Shown here: in pieces, positions 9,678 through 21,456 of the stretch
How positions within the stretch are numbered: the first letter of the stretch is position 1
How the letters are laid out: each line of letters opens with the position of its first letter
DNA from: Pestalotiopsis fici W106-1
Lineage: Eukaryota > Ascomycota > Sordariomycetes > Amphisphaeriales > Sporocadaceae
Length of the DNA: 64,000 nucleotides
Reading direction: 5' to 3'
Assembly: GCF_000516985.1 (NCBI RefSeq)
Contig: NW_006917098.1
Span: forward strand, 930,001 to 994,000
Notes under the pieces: generated by a model
What the model saw: the letters and a program-made list of their open reading frames with translations, nothing else
What the model was told of the DNA's origin: nothing
The model's database searches: none
Program-made: the position numbers and the translations under genes

Positions 9678-10461
9678 GCAGGAGCTGCACTTCATCGTCG
9701 TGGAGACGAATACAACCTTGGTGAGTTAGATGAGCTTGAAGAGGAGGCGGAGACGGCCTCTAGCGACCAGGTGTACAAGGGTATTGACTACCTTGTAAAA
9801 CTACTCGGAAGTAAGTCTATCGACTACGGTCTAATGGATGGTATTGCAATGCAGCTATACGGCATAGATGGACGTGAAACCCACGATGGCGACATGGCTA
9901 TTAGTGTCAACTCCGCGAACTTGATTGACGTAGTCAAGGACGACCCAAAGTACACAATTCCATCCTGTTACATGTCACGGCGGTACGATGCTGACTCTTC
10001 CCATCTAGTATTCGACGCCCGGGCAAATTAATGGGTGCTTCCGGCACTGCCCGCCTATTTGTTAAGATCGATGAGCAGCAAGTTGACATAGATGTTTTTG
10101 TCCAAGGTACGTCTGGACGGAAACATTACTTGTCTGAGCCAAACCATATCTAACGCCTGTTTTTCTGTGCTTTAGGAGGCGATGAAACACCCCCTCTCTG
10201 GCCACCGAGATTATCAACAACTACAAAGTCGTCAAGGTCGGTGAGATTGCGAAATCCAAGTTCAAGAGATTGAAACACAGGGATTTAGATGACATTATGT
10301 GGCTTATTAACAACAAGAATGATAATATCAAGGCAATCGCCGATACAGTCGATGAATACAAGAGGATCGAGTTTGCAAGGCATTTTGAAGGCGCCGACGA
10401 TGATCAGAAGAAGCTCATCGCAGAGACGCTTAATATCCACGAGGACGATATTGATGACTAG
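9678..10461 (+). pseudogene. Nucleotidyltransferase-fold gene with two frame breaks
   Basis: From an acceptor at 9677 the frame reads AGAALHRRGDEYNLGELDEL and then VKLLGSKSIDYGLMDGIAMQ with ETHDGDMAI downstream. This is the G-G/S...D-x-D pattern of AbiEii/MNT-like nucleotidyltransferases found in many fungal genomes. At about 10020 the frame shifts by one base missing and continues as KLMGASGTARLFVKID with VDIDVFVQ. A 69-nt intron (10107-10175, GTACGT...TTTAG) follows. At the C-run 10190-10194 another base appears missing, and the frame goes on as LATEIINNYKVVKVGEIAKS and KHRDLDDIMWL to the stop at 10461. Both breaks fit single-base deletions, so either the gene is dead or the assembly has homopolymer errors. 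No clear start codon exon was found upstream. Confidence 0.65.
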
Positions 10462-12029
10462 AGTAGCGCCAAGGATCGTCATAAAGGAGTTAGTTATATT
10501 GAGGTCGGGCTATGGTAACGATGAGTTGTAGGTGGCTGATACCGGTCGTTTAAGGACGCGTTTTATTTTAGAAAAAATTGAAACAAAAAAACCTAAAACT
10601 AGCGTTTCTTTTGCGAGTGCGCTTGTTTGCCAGCACTTCACGCAGCTACAATACACATTCTTTCCAATTGTGTTCTTTCCGTGGCATGGTGCATTCTGTT
10701 ATGACATCCAATTTCGTTCGCAGTTCAATACTTCATGCTGAACTACATGGGAGTTTTGCTGATTGGAAATGCACGACATTTCACAATATCTCATCAACAA
10801 TGTCTTCCGTGTCGCAGAATAACCCTCTAGACTCCCATTTAACCAGAAAATGGAGAACTCGTTAAAATAGCCCCGACTTCAGAGGTCATCCTCCTGTCGG
10901 CGTATCTGGCAAGCCCGGTCTCGATGGCAAAGGAAGCAAGATATCTGCCAAAGCCCTGTCCTGACTTGGCTCTTTGGAATCATGGAGATTCGAACAGCCA
11001 ACATGGCCTAGATATAAACGGGGTGTTCGAAAGAAGCCAGGGCGAGGAGAAATTGAATGAATACCCCAGTGAGATGGGGATTCATGCATCCGTCAAGGGT
11101 CCCAAATTGCTGGCGGTAAAAGCCCGCGGGGATTAAAATCAGGTTTTCAATCTACTGCCATGTGCCACGAAAGTCCTGCCGTCTTTTGATCGGCTCCCTT
11201 GCCTTTCCCTTGATTTCTTCGTAGGCCTTTTTTGACCCGACATTACTTGGCATACCCATAGTGAGAACCTCGTACCTAGTCGGCCTTGGGGTTCCTACAG
11301 GGTCCAATTCTCTACCAAAAAGGACTGGTTCGGCGCAATAGTCAAGTCCTATACGACACTCAAACGTTCCTAGGGGAATTTCATTACATGTTTCCAGACA
11401 TTGAGCGCTTATCAATTCACATCTGTGTTCACTGCACTGAGGTTGAATGAGATTGCACAGGGACATTATTACTATTATCCATCCAATACACGAATCCTTT
11501 TTGTAGTTCAAGTGCAAGTACCATGGCAAACATTCATGTCCTGTCGTTGGCACGCAGACGCGTTCATGTACCCAACAGAGATCAATATACTAGAGAAGAA
11601 CACCCTTGTCTAAGGAAAAAATGTATTGGTTGAAGGAAACATTCAAAAGCCTACGCAGAAAGGAGTCAAAGCCAATGACAAGAAATCCCTTCCAGTGTTG
11701 AACACTTGGCTCCACTGGTAATCACCAATAAAAGAGGCCGTTTTCACTTCCCATGGTCTGTAGTACATTCGGTTTCTATTAACGCTGGCGAAGATGGAGG
11801 AGACGGAGAAAGATTCCCCATTAAGCACACCTTCATGAAAGGCGGGGTAAATTGGTATAATTCTTCCGTCTTTCCATTAAATACACTTCTATTCGGAATT
11901 TATCAGAAAGGGTATATTCGTTGCTTACCCGGTTAGCGTCGATGTAGATGAATATATAGTCAGTATGTCGAAACAGAGTTGAACCATGTTGCTCCAAGGA
12001 TCTAAAGTGTGAATTCCAAGACAAACAAA
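10462..12029. other. Intergenic; one doubtful Cys-containing ORF
   Basis: No gene can be firmly supported. A minus-strand frame at 11152-11553 contains six cysteines in a row of short spacings (around SAQCLETCNEIPLGTFEC) but lacks a signal peptide and family likeness. The last 100 bp before 12030 should be the promoter of the GH5 gene. Confidence 0.5.
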
Positions 12030-13934
12030 ATGCGCCTACCGAATCAACTTCTACAAGGCTTTGCAGCTGCAACCTTTGGTACCATCATTGTCCAAGCGCA
12101 AGCAAGCTGCTCAGATTCGTTCTCCCCCTTGACAGCCTCAGCCTTCACGGCCAGCTTGAGCCCCGGTTGGAACTTGGGCAACACACTGGACGCATTTCCC
12201 ACCGAAGGCAGTTGGAATAATGCGCCGGTGGAATCTAGCACCTTTGACGATGTAAAAGCAGCGGGCTTCAAAAGCGTCCGCATACCAGGTATGTGAATCA
12301 CTAACATAGTGAAGACTCATATTAATTTAGAAGTGACCTGGGCCTACCATTTCACGGGTAGCAGTAATGAGGGAGATTCACCTAATTGGGATCTTGATCC
12401 TTCCTGGTTGCAACGCGTGTCAGACGTCATCGACATGGTCACCGATCGCGGTCTTTATGTTATCGTCAACGCCCACCACGACTCGGCTCTTTGGGCTAAT
12501 GTGGCCATATCTGGAGCCAACTACACAATGATTGAGGAGAAGTTCTACAGACTCTGGTACCAGATCGGCACTAGTCTCGGCTGCAAAGCGTCGACGGTAG
12601 CCTTTGAACCCATCAATGAACCTCCAGGATCGACAGCAGAGCACGCCGCCGAGTTGAACAAGCTGAATAATGTATTCTTGCAGGCTATCAATGATGCTGG
12701 TGGCTTCAATTCACAGCGTGTCGTCACCCTTGTTGGCCCAGGAGAAGACATGGCCCGCACCAGCCAGTATTTCGAGCGACCCGATCCAATCTACACCAAC
12801 CCTTACGCACTTCAAGTGCACTATTATTCACCCTGTAAGATTAACATGTCCTTGCGACTTTCTTCGCACCATTCTAACCAAAAGGAAAATGCAGATGCAT
12901 TCACGTCGGCAGCATGGGGAAAAACCATTTGGGGCTCGGACGCAGACAAGCAAGCATTGGAGTCGGATTTCTCGCTGCTCAGAAACAACTTCACTGACAT
13001 CCCCGTTGTCATTGGAGAGTGGCTCGTAAGCCCGGTCATGACAGAAACTGCTGGGCGCTGGAGATACTACGACTACCTTTCGCAGATGGCGGTCAAGTAC
13101 AACTTTGCTACAATCATATGGGACTCTGGTGCTGACCACCTGGACCGCGCCGCCCACGCGTGGCACGATCCAACGTCGCTCAGCGTGCACGCCAATGCCC
13201 TGATGAGCATCAGTAATAGTCTGCCAGATGCGACGACCGATTCATCCTTGACAACTCAATTCACGTCGGCATATATTTTCCACAGACTGGGATCTACCGT
13301 GCAGGACTACGACCTATTGTTTAAACTAAATGGCAACTCTGTCAGTTCCATAACCGATGGCTCCACTACCCTTTCTGCAGGGACGCAGTACTATCTTGAG
13401 GGAGATAATATCACGATTTCCGCTTCATATCTTTCCGACTATTTCGCCTCCTCTGCCACTGGGGTTCTAGGTACCCTCATTATCACGTTTTCTGCCGGGA
13501 CCGCCATACCAGTGCAAATCCTGCAATGGGATGTACCCGTGGCCACCACAACTAGTGCAAAAGCTATTGCGGGGAATGATACCGCGGTCTCGATCACTTG
13601 GAAGGGGCTTGGCAAGCCAGCTACTGTGAGCGCCTACAAGTCGGACGGAAGCTTTCTGGTAGACGACTGGACCATCTACCTCGGCCCACTAGAGCAGGGA
13701 CGAACAACGTTTGGTGGACAGTGGAACTTTGCATGTCAGTGCTACTCCTTGGTACTCAGTCGTATATCCGGGGGCCCGTGAAGCTGATTACATATAACAG
13801 GGAACCAAGCAGGTGTGACAATCACCGGTACAGCCGCCTCGGCGGTGGTTGCGGCCAATCAATCCACGACTTTCGTCGTAGAGGCTTACCCACGAGTTGC
13901 TGGAAACAGCGCCAATTTCACCTTGACTGTATAA
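12030..13934 (+). CDS. Secreted GH5 endo-beta-glucanase with CBM_X2-like module
   Basis: Four exons, 12030-12288, 12334-12834, 12895-13734 and 13801-13934, give 577 residues. The first acceptor was set at 12333 because it restores RIPVTWAYHF, a conserved GH5 strand; an alternative at 12330 adds a Glu. Residues 1-25 are a signal peptide. The catalytic domain has [20 protein letters not shown], the acid/base Glu182 in [17 protein letters not shown] across the second intron, and the nucleophile Glu295 in VVIGEWL. GH5 enzymes of this type hydrolyse internal beta-1,4 links of cellulose or related glucans outside the cell. After about residue 390 comes a beta-rich CBM_X2-like module ([13 protein letters not shown], then [19 protein letters not shown]) and a further Ig-like C-terminal region. 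A GH3 gene follows in the same direction, which fits joint glucan breakdown. Confidence 0.9.
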
Positions 13935-15099
13935 GATGGTAGTGCATACGTCGGCATCAACGAGATTAGTGAAAAAAAAAAAAAAAAAAAAAAGGAGGAC
14001 GGAGAGATTGTTTCTACCAATTTGACTAGTATTGATGATGAGCATATTGATCATAATAAAAACCATGAACCCATGAAAGCCGTATATTTGTCGTATATAC
14101 ATAAGTACCCGGTCAATTTGATTATATACAAGCAGTACGTATTAACTTGAACTGATTTGATGCCATTGACCTTATTTCTCCGAGCAGTGAAGCATGAGAC
14201 TGTCCTTACCACAAAGGAGTGCTGGGTTCGTTCAAATACTTTGCGGTACATTTTGTAGGGCTAAGGCAGCGCTAAAGACTTCCTGTTTCGGATGGGTTCA
14301 TACTGTGCAGGGAAATATACATTTAATTACCTTGATGATAAATAAAGACTGGAATTGACCAGACGCCCAGCTGTGCCTTACTTAACGGGCGCCAAGATTT
14401 AGCAAGTTGAAGTCATGATCACCTGCCGCCGCCGCCCTTGATTACATGCATGCACGCTATAAAGAGGCGGACCGCGAGCGAATGAGCATCTTGGAAAGCC
14501 GGTTGCAACCATATGTAATGTAACGCTGTCTTTGCCTGTAGAACCTCGTCATCTCTTAAAAGCAATAGCCAGGGCCACAACTCCAAGTCTATTCATTTGC
14601 TTATGTGTCGATAGCAACGATAGGCTAAATTCGAGTCGGTGTATTGAAGGACGAAGGATAACAACAATACAACGCCAGTGTACCTCCATGGGAGCTGAGG
14701 GCCGACCGGAAAAATTGACCTTCTCACGGCTCGTCGGCACCGCAAGAGATCTGTGGGGGACGTTGCTTGGCGCTCATGTTGGGGTTCGCTTACCCCAGTC
14801 GGGTACTCTTCATAGCCCCTGATTATATGCATAGAGCCGAGCCCTCGGTGTCCTATACTGCACTATTCCCCAGTCGCTTCCCCGCAAAACAACCTTAAGT
14901 CTATCTTGACCAACGAGGAGAGTGTAGAAAAAGATGTTCCATCGGGTCAGTGCCCGGCGAAATTCCGCGAAAACACTAATATCGTGAAAGATTCAGAATG
15001 AAGTAAAGTTCGTGTGTGGATAGATATGATATACGTAGCCCTCATGGCAAAGTTGAAGCCTTCATCGTCAACTCCAATACTCCAAGATCGTTTGTCATC
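13935..15099. other. Intergenic with poly-A run
   Basis: It contains the GH5 3' end with a 22-bp A run at 13972-13993, then AT-rich sequence. A TATA-like CTATAAAG sits near 14458, too far from the next ATG to be assigned. No gene is seen. Confidence 0.6.
13972..13993. repeat. Poly-A tract, 22 bp
   Basis: Uninterrupted run of 22 A residues about 40 bp past the GH5 stop codon. It is not associated with any retroelement sequence I can recognise. Confidence 0.9.
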
Positions 15100-17512
15100 A
15101 TGCGTGGCCTCGTTATGAAAGCGCTTTACTTTGCACTTGCAACCAGTCTTGCCATCGCTGACTCAACTCTAGACGGCAGCAAATGCAACCTAACAGTCCC
15201 GAGCGATGCTGTCTACCTGACTGCGAGCGCCACTACAGATGAGAGAGTGAATGACCTGCTGGACTATATGTGCTGGTCAGAAAAGATCGCCCAGCTCACT
15301 GGTATTGGCGGTCTACTCGGTTCCAATGTTACATACAATACAACCCTGTATGACCAGCTCTCATCGATACATCAAGGTTCAATCTGTAGGTGCGGTCTGA
15401 AACGCGATGAAATCTCAATCCGCTAACACTTTAAGCCCCTGGAAGCTATTTGAACTACGCATCTGATGCTGTACCCGTTATCAAAGATGTTATTGAAGAG
15501 TTTACCAATAATTCACGGCTTCATATTCCCTATGTCAATATTGCAGACTCGGTCAATGGTGTAACGCTCCTCGGCACTACATTCTTTCCTGCGACGATAT
15601 CCATGTCCATGTCCTGGAACCTGGATCTTTTCAAGCAAGCTGTTACAGCCATCCGAGATGAGATGGTCGCCTGCGGGATCAATTGGGTTTTGTCACCGGA
15701 TCTAGACCCCGCAAGAGATCCTAGACACGGCAGAGTTGGCGAAACGTAAGTGGCACCCACGTTGGCGGCAAACTCATAGCATTCTAACTCTCTTCCAGTT
15801 ACGGTGAAGATGCCTTTCTGAATGGAGAATACGGCATCACCTATGTTGAGACGATGCAAGAGAGCGACGAGAACTCATTTATGAAAATTGCGACTACTGT
15901 CAAGCACTTTCTATATCCGACATCAGTTGGTGGCATCAACTCTGGCAGCATCGATACGGGCATCAACAACATATTCAATGTCCTTGCCTACCCTTACATT
16001 CGCGTCTTTCGGAAGACCACCCCAGCCTCTCTCATGCCTTCGTACGCCTCAATCGATCGGGTTCCTTCCCACGCGAACAAGGGGCTCCTGCAGGACATTC
16101 TCCGAGATACTCTTGGTTTCAAAGGCGTCATCCTTTCCGATGCAGATGGAGTCAGTGGCATTTACAACCAACACAAGATTGGACAGGATGTTTACGACGC
16201 CGGCGCTCGTGCTCTCGAGGCTGGGGTGCAATCAGTGCTCGCAATACAATTCCCTACAGGCTTTGAAGAGGTCATCAACACCCCAAGCCTCGCACCACAG
16301 GTCAATGAGGCCGTCACCAATCTCCTGAGGCTCAAATTCACGCTTGGACTGTTCGATAAGAGCTTTCCAGATCAGGCTCAATTGAACTCGACATTGAGAT
16401 CTGATGAGCATCTCGCAATCGCGCAGAACATGAGCAGAGAATCGATTGTCCTGCTAAAGAATGATGGCCTTTTGCCGCTCCCATCAACAACCTCGAATGT
16501 TGCCGTCATTGGACCACTAGGGGACAAGATCATTCCAGGAACATACGCAGCCTGGACCAACGCCGACAACCACAACAAGACGTTTGTTGATGCGCTTAAG
16601 GGCTGGCTAGGTGAAGATCAAGTCAACTTTGTACCTGGCGTGCAAGTTTTGAGTTCGGAGAATGCCGACATTGCCAGTGCAGTGACGGCCGCAACAGCTG
16701 CAGAAATTGTCATTCTGACCCTCGGTGCCGCCACTGTAGGCTGGGACGATCCTCTCCTGAGTCAAAAGACGGACGGGGAGGGCGCCACTCACGGCAGCTT
16801 GACCTTTCCGGGGCTGCAAGAAGACTTGTTGGCCCAGGTGCTGGCAGTCGGGAAACCTACCATCCTCGTGATCTCTGGAGGCCAGGCCTTCGAACTATCA
16901 GGAACTGCACAGGGTGCGTCGGCGATTGTGCACAGCTTCCTTGCCGGAGAGTACACTGGCCAGGCCGTGGTGGACATCCTCAGAGGTCTCGTCAATCCCA
17001 GCGGGAAGCTCACCATCTCTTTCCCCAACGCTTCCCCGGTCAATCCGATATACTATGACCTGCTGCCATCTGATTGGTCCTCTACAGCCATGAATTGGCC
17101 GCAGCTTACCTTGCCAGCACTATACCCATTTGGCTTTGGTCTCAGCTATACCAACTTTTCCATATCCTCACCAAGCGCTGACCAAGACGAGTACTCGCAA
17201 GATGGTACCATTACCGTATCATTCTCTATCGAGAATACCGGCGCATTTGCTGGCAAACAAGTTGTGCAAGTGTACTTTGGCCAGAGTAGTGGCGCTTCCA
17301 TAGAATTGCCATCGAAGCGGCTGGTGGGTTTCACCAAGGTGGATCTGCAACCTGGTGAACAGCGCACAGCGAGCATCGCCATCCCGGTCATTGAATTGGG
17401 TTATTTCGTAAATGGACAATTCACGCTGGATAAGACGATATATACCCTGTACGTTGCTACTAGCTCAGCATCGAGTGATTTTGTATCGGCGCTGAATGTT
17501 ACTCTTGTATGA
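15100..17512 (+). CDS. Secreted GH3 beta-glucosidase-type glycosidase
   Basis: Three exons, 15100-15385, 15436-15745 and 15799-17512, close in frame to 769 residues; both introns have good branch sites. MRGLVMKALYFALATSLAIA is a signal peptide; a second Met five codons later is an alternative start. The N-terminal (beta/alpha)8 domain has IPYVNIADSVNG, NWVLSPDLDPARDPRHGR, TVKHF, and the nucleophile Asp313 in GVILSDADG. The second alpha/beta domain has SRESIVLLKNDGLLPL and KTDGEGATHGSLTFPG, where the acid/base Glu is expected. The C-terminus is a fibronectin III-like domain (YPFGFGLSYTNF, then IENTGAFAGKQVVQVYF). GH3 enzymes release terminal sugars, mainly glucose, from beta-linked oligosaccharides; exact sugar specificity cannot be read here. 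The gene likely works with the GH5 enzyme upstream. Confidence 0.9.
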
Positions 17513-18323
17513 CGAAATACTTGGTAGTGTTCTGGAATATAGTCAGAGGAGCATGTACTGGGTTGAAATAAGTCGCAATGTTTTGAGGGAAACTTGACCC
17601 TCGAAACGTAGGTCCATAGTTATGTAATATCTTGACTTATTTATGCATCAATTCTTCATTGTCTGTCAGCCGTTGGTTTGGGAGATGCTAGCTAAATATG
17701 TACTAGGTGGTGAATGGTAGAAGCTGTTTTCGCCGTACAAGTGATATGATTCGAATGGCCCCTCCCCGAGAACTTCTAGGCTGATTTCTCTTGAATTAGG
17801 TACATTTCTCGAATTAAAGCCGACGCAAATAAAAAATTGAATCCATGCTACTAGAGCGATGCATTGGATTGCTTTGAGTGGCCCGACCATTGGTTTTGGT
17901 GAGGTGCAGGCTTTATCTGGGCCGCCCAGGGTCCCTACGGGTCTACTCAACGCCCTACTGGGTTTCACCGGTTTACCTAATAGTATTAATAAGTGTGCTA
18001 TAGCACAGTCACGGCGTACGGAATCCAACATTCGCCATATGACAAGATCCAAAGTCAACACTCGCTGCGAGGTGTGATGCAAGCCATTGTTTGGGTGATA
18101 TGCTTATCCGGCCGTGGGTCTTGTCGGAGATGGGCGAGACTACTAAAGACTAAGCGAACCATATCCGGATCCGACCGGGGGATCCACGGCCGCTATCGGG
18201 CAATATTAACGATGTCCCGTATCGTGTTTTGAAAAGTAATAGCGAAATGGGAACTCAAGAACATCTTTGCCTCTTGGAGCGTTTCCAATCATCTGCTGAA
18301 GTGATCAGACAGCAGCTCCTTGA
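17513..18323. other. Intergenic, no gene seen
   Basis: Sequence between the GH3 stop and the CocE-like start. Short frames on both strands have no family motif. The 18100-18320 portion is the presumed promoter of the following gene; no clear TATA box is visible. Confidence 0.55.
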
Positions 18324-20336
18324 ATGGCTGACTCTTTGCTCCCCATTCGTGTCCTGGAGCACGAGGAGATTGTACTCTCCGATGGCACAATCCTCTCGGC
18401 GCTGATATGGCTGCCGGTCGATGCAGAGGCCAATCCGGTGCCAGCTATCCTCGAGTATCTGCCATACCGTAAACGCGATGGGACGGCGCATCGCGACGCC
18501 CTCATTCATCCTTATTTTGCGGGGCATGGATACGCAGGTGTCCGCGTGGATATGCGGGGCTCCGGCGACTCGGAGGGCTTGTTGCGCGGCGAATACCTCC
18601 AACAGGAGCAGGACGATGCGCTGGAGATTCTCAAATGGATCGCCGCCCAGGCGTGGTGCACGGGATCCATTGGCATGATGGGCATTTCCTGGGGCGGCTT
18701 CAACGCGCTACAAGTCGCGGCTCTACGGCCGCCCGAGCTCAAGGCCATCATCTCGCTGTGCTCGACGGATGACCGCTACAATAATGATGTCCACTACATG
18801 GGCGGCTGCCCCCTGGTCGAAAACTTTCTCTGGGGTGCCGTCATGTTCACCGTCAGTCCCAACCCTCCGGACCCGGCCTTGGTCGGGGACAAGTGGCGGA
18901 AGATATGGCTCGAACGTCTCGAGTACGGCGTTCCTTATGTCGCTGAGTGGCATGAGCACCAGCGACGCGACGAATTTTGGAAACATGCCTCTGTTTGTGA
19001 AGACTATAGTGCCATCCTATGCCCTACCTATCTGGTGGGCGGGTGGCAGGACCCGTACCACAACTCAATCTTTCGCATGTTGGAACGCCTCCAATGTTGT
19101 CCCAAGAAGGCACTCGTAGGACCTTGGGCGCATAGCTGGCCGAATTTTGCCTACCCAAAGCCACGTGTCGGATTTCTCCAAGAGTCACTTCGCTGGTGGG
19201 ACAAGTGGCTCAAGGGGATTGAAACGGGCGTCATGGACGATCCGATCTTTCGATGTTATCAGCAAAGCAGTATTCAACCACAGCGCCATTATGATTTCCG
19301 TCCTGGTCAGTGGGTGGCCGAAAATGCATGGCCTAGCCCCGGAGTTACACCTCGAATCATGGGCCTTGTGCCAAAGCGGCTTGTGGACGGCGCATATCAG
19401 AGCGATGCTAAATTGTCCATTTGCTCGCCGCAGACGGTCGGTTTCGGAGCCGGCCGCTGGCTGCCCTACGGCTCCGGCGCGGACCTTGCTGGTGATCAAC
19501 GGCGAGACGCCCACGGCTCCTTGGTTTTTGATAGAGAGCCTCTGAGCGAGCCCCTGGATATCATGGGGGCCGTACTGGTTCGACTTCGAGTCGCGAGTGA
19601 CAAGCCTCAAGCGCTCGTGGCTGCAGTGTTATCCGAAGTCCTGCCCGACGGCTCCGCTACGAGGCTTACCTACGGCGTGCTCAACCTGACGCACCGCGAC
19701 GGCCACACCGACCTCAAAGCGCTTGAGCCGGGCACCTACTACAATATCACGGTCAGGATGAACGAGTGCTGCCAGCGCATTGGTGCGGGAAGCGTGATAC
19801 GACTCGCGCTCTCTACGTCTTATTTCCCCACGGTTTGGCCGTCGCCCGAGGCGGCCACCTTGACCATTGATTGCGCGGAGAGCAAGTTGGAATTGCCTAT
19901 CCGAACAGGCAACCCAATGGATGATGAGCTGAAGCCTTTTGAGCCGGCCGTCAATGCTGCGCCACTCGAAACGATCCAATTGCGTGAAGGGAGTAGCAAG
20001 AACACCATCACCGAGGACCTTGCGACGGGCGAGATGACAGCAACATACTACACCGACATTGGTCTCTGCGAAATCAAGGAGACGGGCTGGCGATTTGGCG
20101 AGTGCACTGAAATTGTAACAAGAATCAAGCCCGACGACCCATTATCGGGGCGGGCACAGATGAAGTTTCGTCAAGACTTTGGTCGTAGTGGTCTCGATCT
20201 GGTCCTCAATGGGCTGACAACCATGTCCGCTACGGCGACAGAGTGGCATCTGACCATGGAAATTGAGGCCTTGGAACAAGACGAGCAAATATTCCAGCGG
20301 GATTGGAAGTACGTCATTCCGAGAGACCATAATTGA
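18324..20336 (+). CDS. CocE/NonD family S15 alpha/beta hydrolase, intronless
   Basis: One uninterrupted frame of 670 residues. The N-terminal alpha/beta-hydrolase domain has AILEYLPYRKRDGT, YAGVRVDMRGSGDSEG (an S15 hallmark), the nucleophile elbow GISWGG with Ser122, and later Asp243 in GGWQDPYHN and His270 in GPWAHSWPN, a complete catalytic triad. The C-terminal third is the beta-rich jelly-roll (PepX_C, PF08530) with VLVRLRVASDKPQALVA. Members cleave esters, amides or X-Pro peptides; the substrate here is unknown. No signal peptide is seen, so it is probably cytosolic. The lack of introns and the high-GC coding stretch beside AT-rich flanks are compatible with acquisition from bacteria, but intronless fungal genes also occur. 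The start is the first ATG in frame, with a typical MADSLLPIRVLEHEEI beginning. Confidence 0.9.
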   Translation: MADSLLPIRVLEHEEIVLSDGTILSALIWLPVDAEANPVPAILEYLPYRKRDGTAHRDALIHPYFAGHGYAGVRVDMRGSGDSEGLLRGEYLQQEQDDALEILKWIAAQAWCTGSIGMMGISWGGFNALQVAALRPPELKAIISLCSTDDRYNNDVHYMGGCPLVENFLWGAVMFTVSPNPPDPALVGDKWRKIWLERLEYGVPYVAEWHEHQRRDEFWKHASVCEDYSAILCPTYLVGGWQDPYHNSIFRMLERLQCCPKKALVGPWAHSWPNFAYPKPRVGFLQESLRWWDKWLKGIETGVMDDPIFRCYQQSSIQPQRHYDFRPGQWVAENAWPSPGVTPRIMGLVPKRLVDGAYQSDAKLSICSPQTVGFGAGRWLPYGSGADLAGDQRRDAHGSLVFDREPLSEPLDIMGAVLVRLRVASDKPQALVAAVLSEVLPDGSATRLTYGVLNLTHRDGHTDLKALEPGTYYNITVRMNECCQRIGAGSVIRLALSTSYFPTVWPSPEAATLTIDCAESKLELPIRTGNPMDDELKPFEPAVNAAPLETIQLREGSSKNTITEDLATGEMTATYYTDIGLCEIKETGWRFGECTEIVTRIKPDDPLSGRAQMKFRQDFGRSGLDLVLNGLTTMSATATEWHLTMEIEALEQDEQIFQRDWKYVIPRDHN

Positions 20337-21456
20337 TGCATAAAACAGAAAAATCATCAGGTTCTAGAGCAATGGCTTTTCTGTTCTCAGCCACCAAGGA
20401 ACTTCTAAAACACCCATAGCCTAGGTTGACTTTGATCAAGGTTCAAGTAAAATCAAGGCAGTGTATGGAGCGACAGTGCTGGGCAGAATCGTTGGTCAAT
20501 TGACCAAAGTGGTTTGCGTGGTGCGGCTGATTCGAAACAAACCTTTGTGCCTTTTTTTTTCTGTTTGACACCTGTCATGGCATATAGTTTGTCGGCTTTT
20601 CAGCCCTGGGAGTCGCCTGGGTCTGTCTAAACGGCTAGCTTGAGGCGCAACAAAACCATTTTATATGGCCCTTTGCTTGATAGCACAAGGCAACAAAGCT
20701 AGGGAAAAAGAAAATGCAAAAATTATGTTTAAATCGTGTCAAAAGTTCACATGTAGACTGCTGACCAACGGGCTTGTGTTTTTTTTTTTTTTCAATTGGA
20801 ATTATACCATCTGTTTGGAATCGATATCAAGTGAGGCTTGTGTATTTGGAGAAACTGTCAGCATATCCGCAGATTGAGCAGGACAAGTGCTACTACCATG
20901 CACTACTTTGCTGAGCACGTGTAGGAAAAATGATTTAACTCTGACCCGCCGCCGACATCATGGCAAGACTGCACCGTCACACTGTCCGCCCTGACGGAGC
21001 CGCAGCTCACTAAAAACTCCGAACGATTCGTTCCCGGGACTAGGCACATGGTGTGCACAAATTTCTGCCTTGGGCTGACTTGTGACTTGGGTTTTGTCAG
21101 AATTGCGTCAGAGAGATCTCGGAAACTGCCCCACAGCACGCCGATATTCATGGTTGATTACCGCTTTGGGATGTTGTAGGACGGAAAGGATGGCGAGGAT
21201 GGTGATACATGAGTCTTGAAAACCATTTTGATTTGCCGCCGCTAAAAACAGTCGGATCCTGATCCCATGCTGTGTGAGAGGTGCCGCTAAAAATAATAAA
21301 AATGCCATAGGCAGATTGGAATCAAAGATATACGGTGTCTTTTCTGACTTGATTTTGAACGTCCTTGTACAAACATTGGTCGAGTTTCAAAGCAACCGTG
21401 GAGCATTTACACACTTCTTACCACTCTCGAATTCAACTTGAACTGACCAAGCAACC
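20337..21456. other. Intergenic, no gene seen
   Basis: AT-rich stretch with T-runs near 20550 and 20780. No reading frame has family features. The last 100-150 bp form the leader of the Arg/Ser-rich protein gene. Confidence 0.6.

Noticed and set aside
11152..11553. Cys-containing 133-codon minus-strand frame as an effector
   Set aside because: No signal peptide at any Met and no splice model adding one; kept only as a note in the intergenic entry.
13972..13993. Poly-A run as the tail of a retroposed copy or LINE
   Set aside because: No target-site duplication or reverse-transcriptase-like sequence adjoins it; it sits in the GH5 3' flank.
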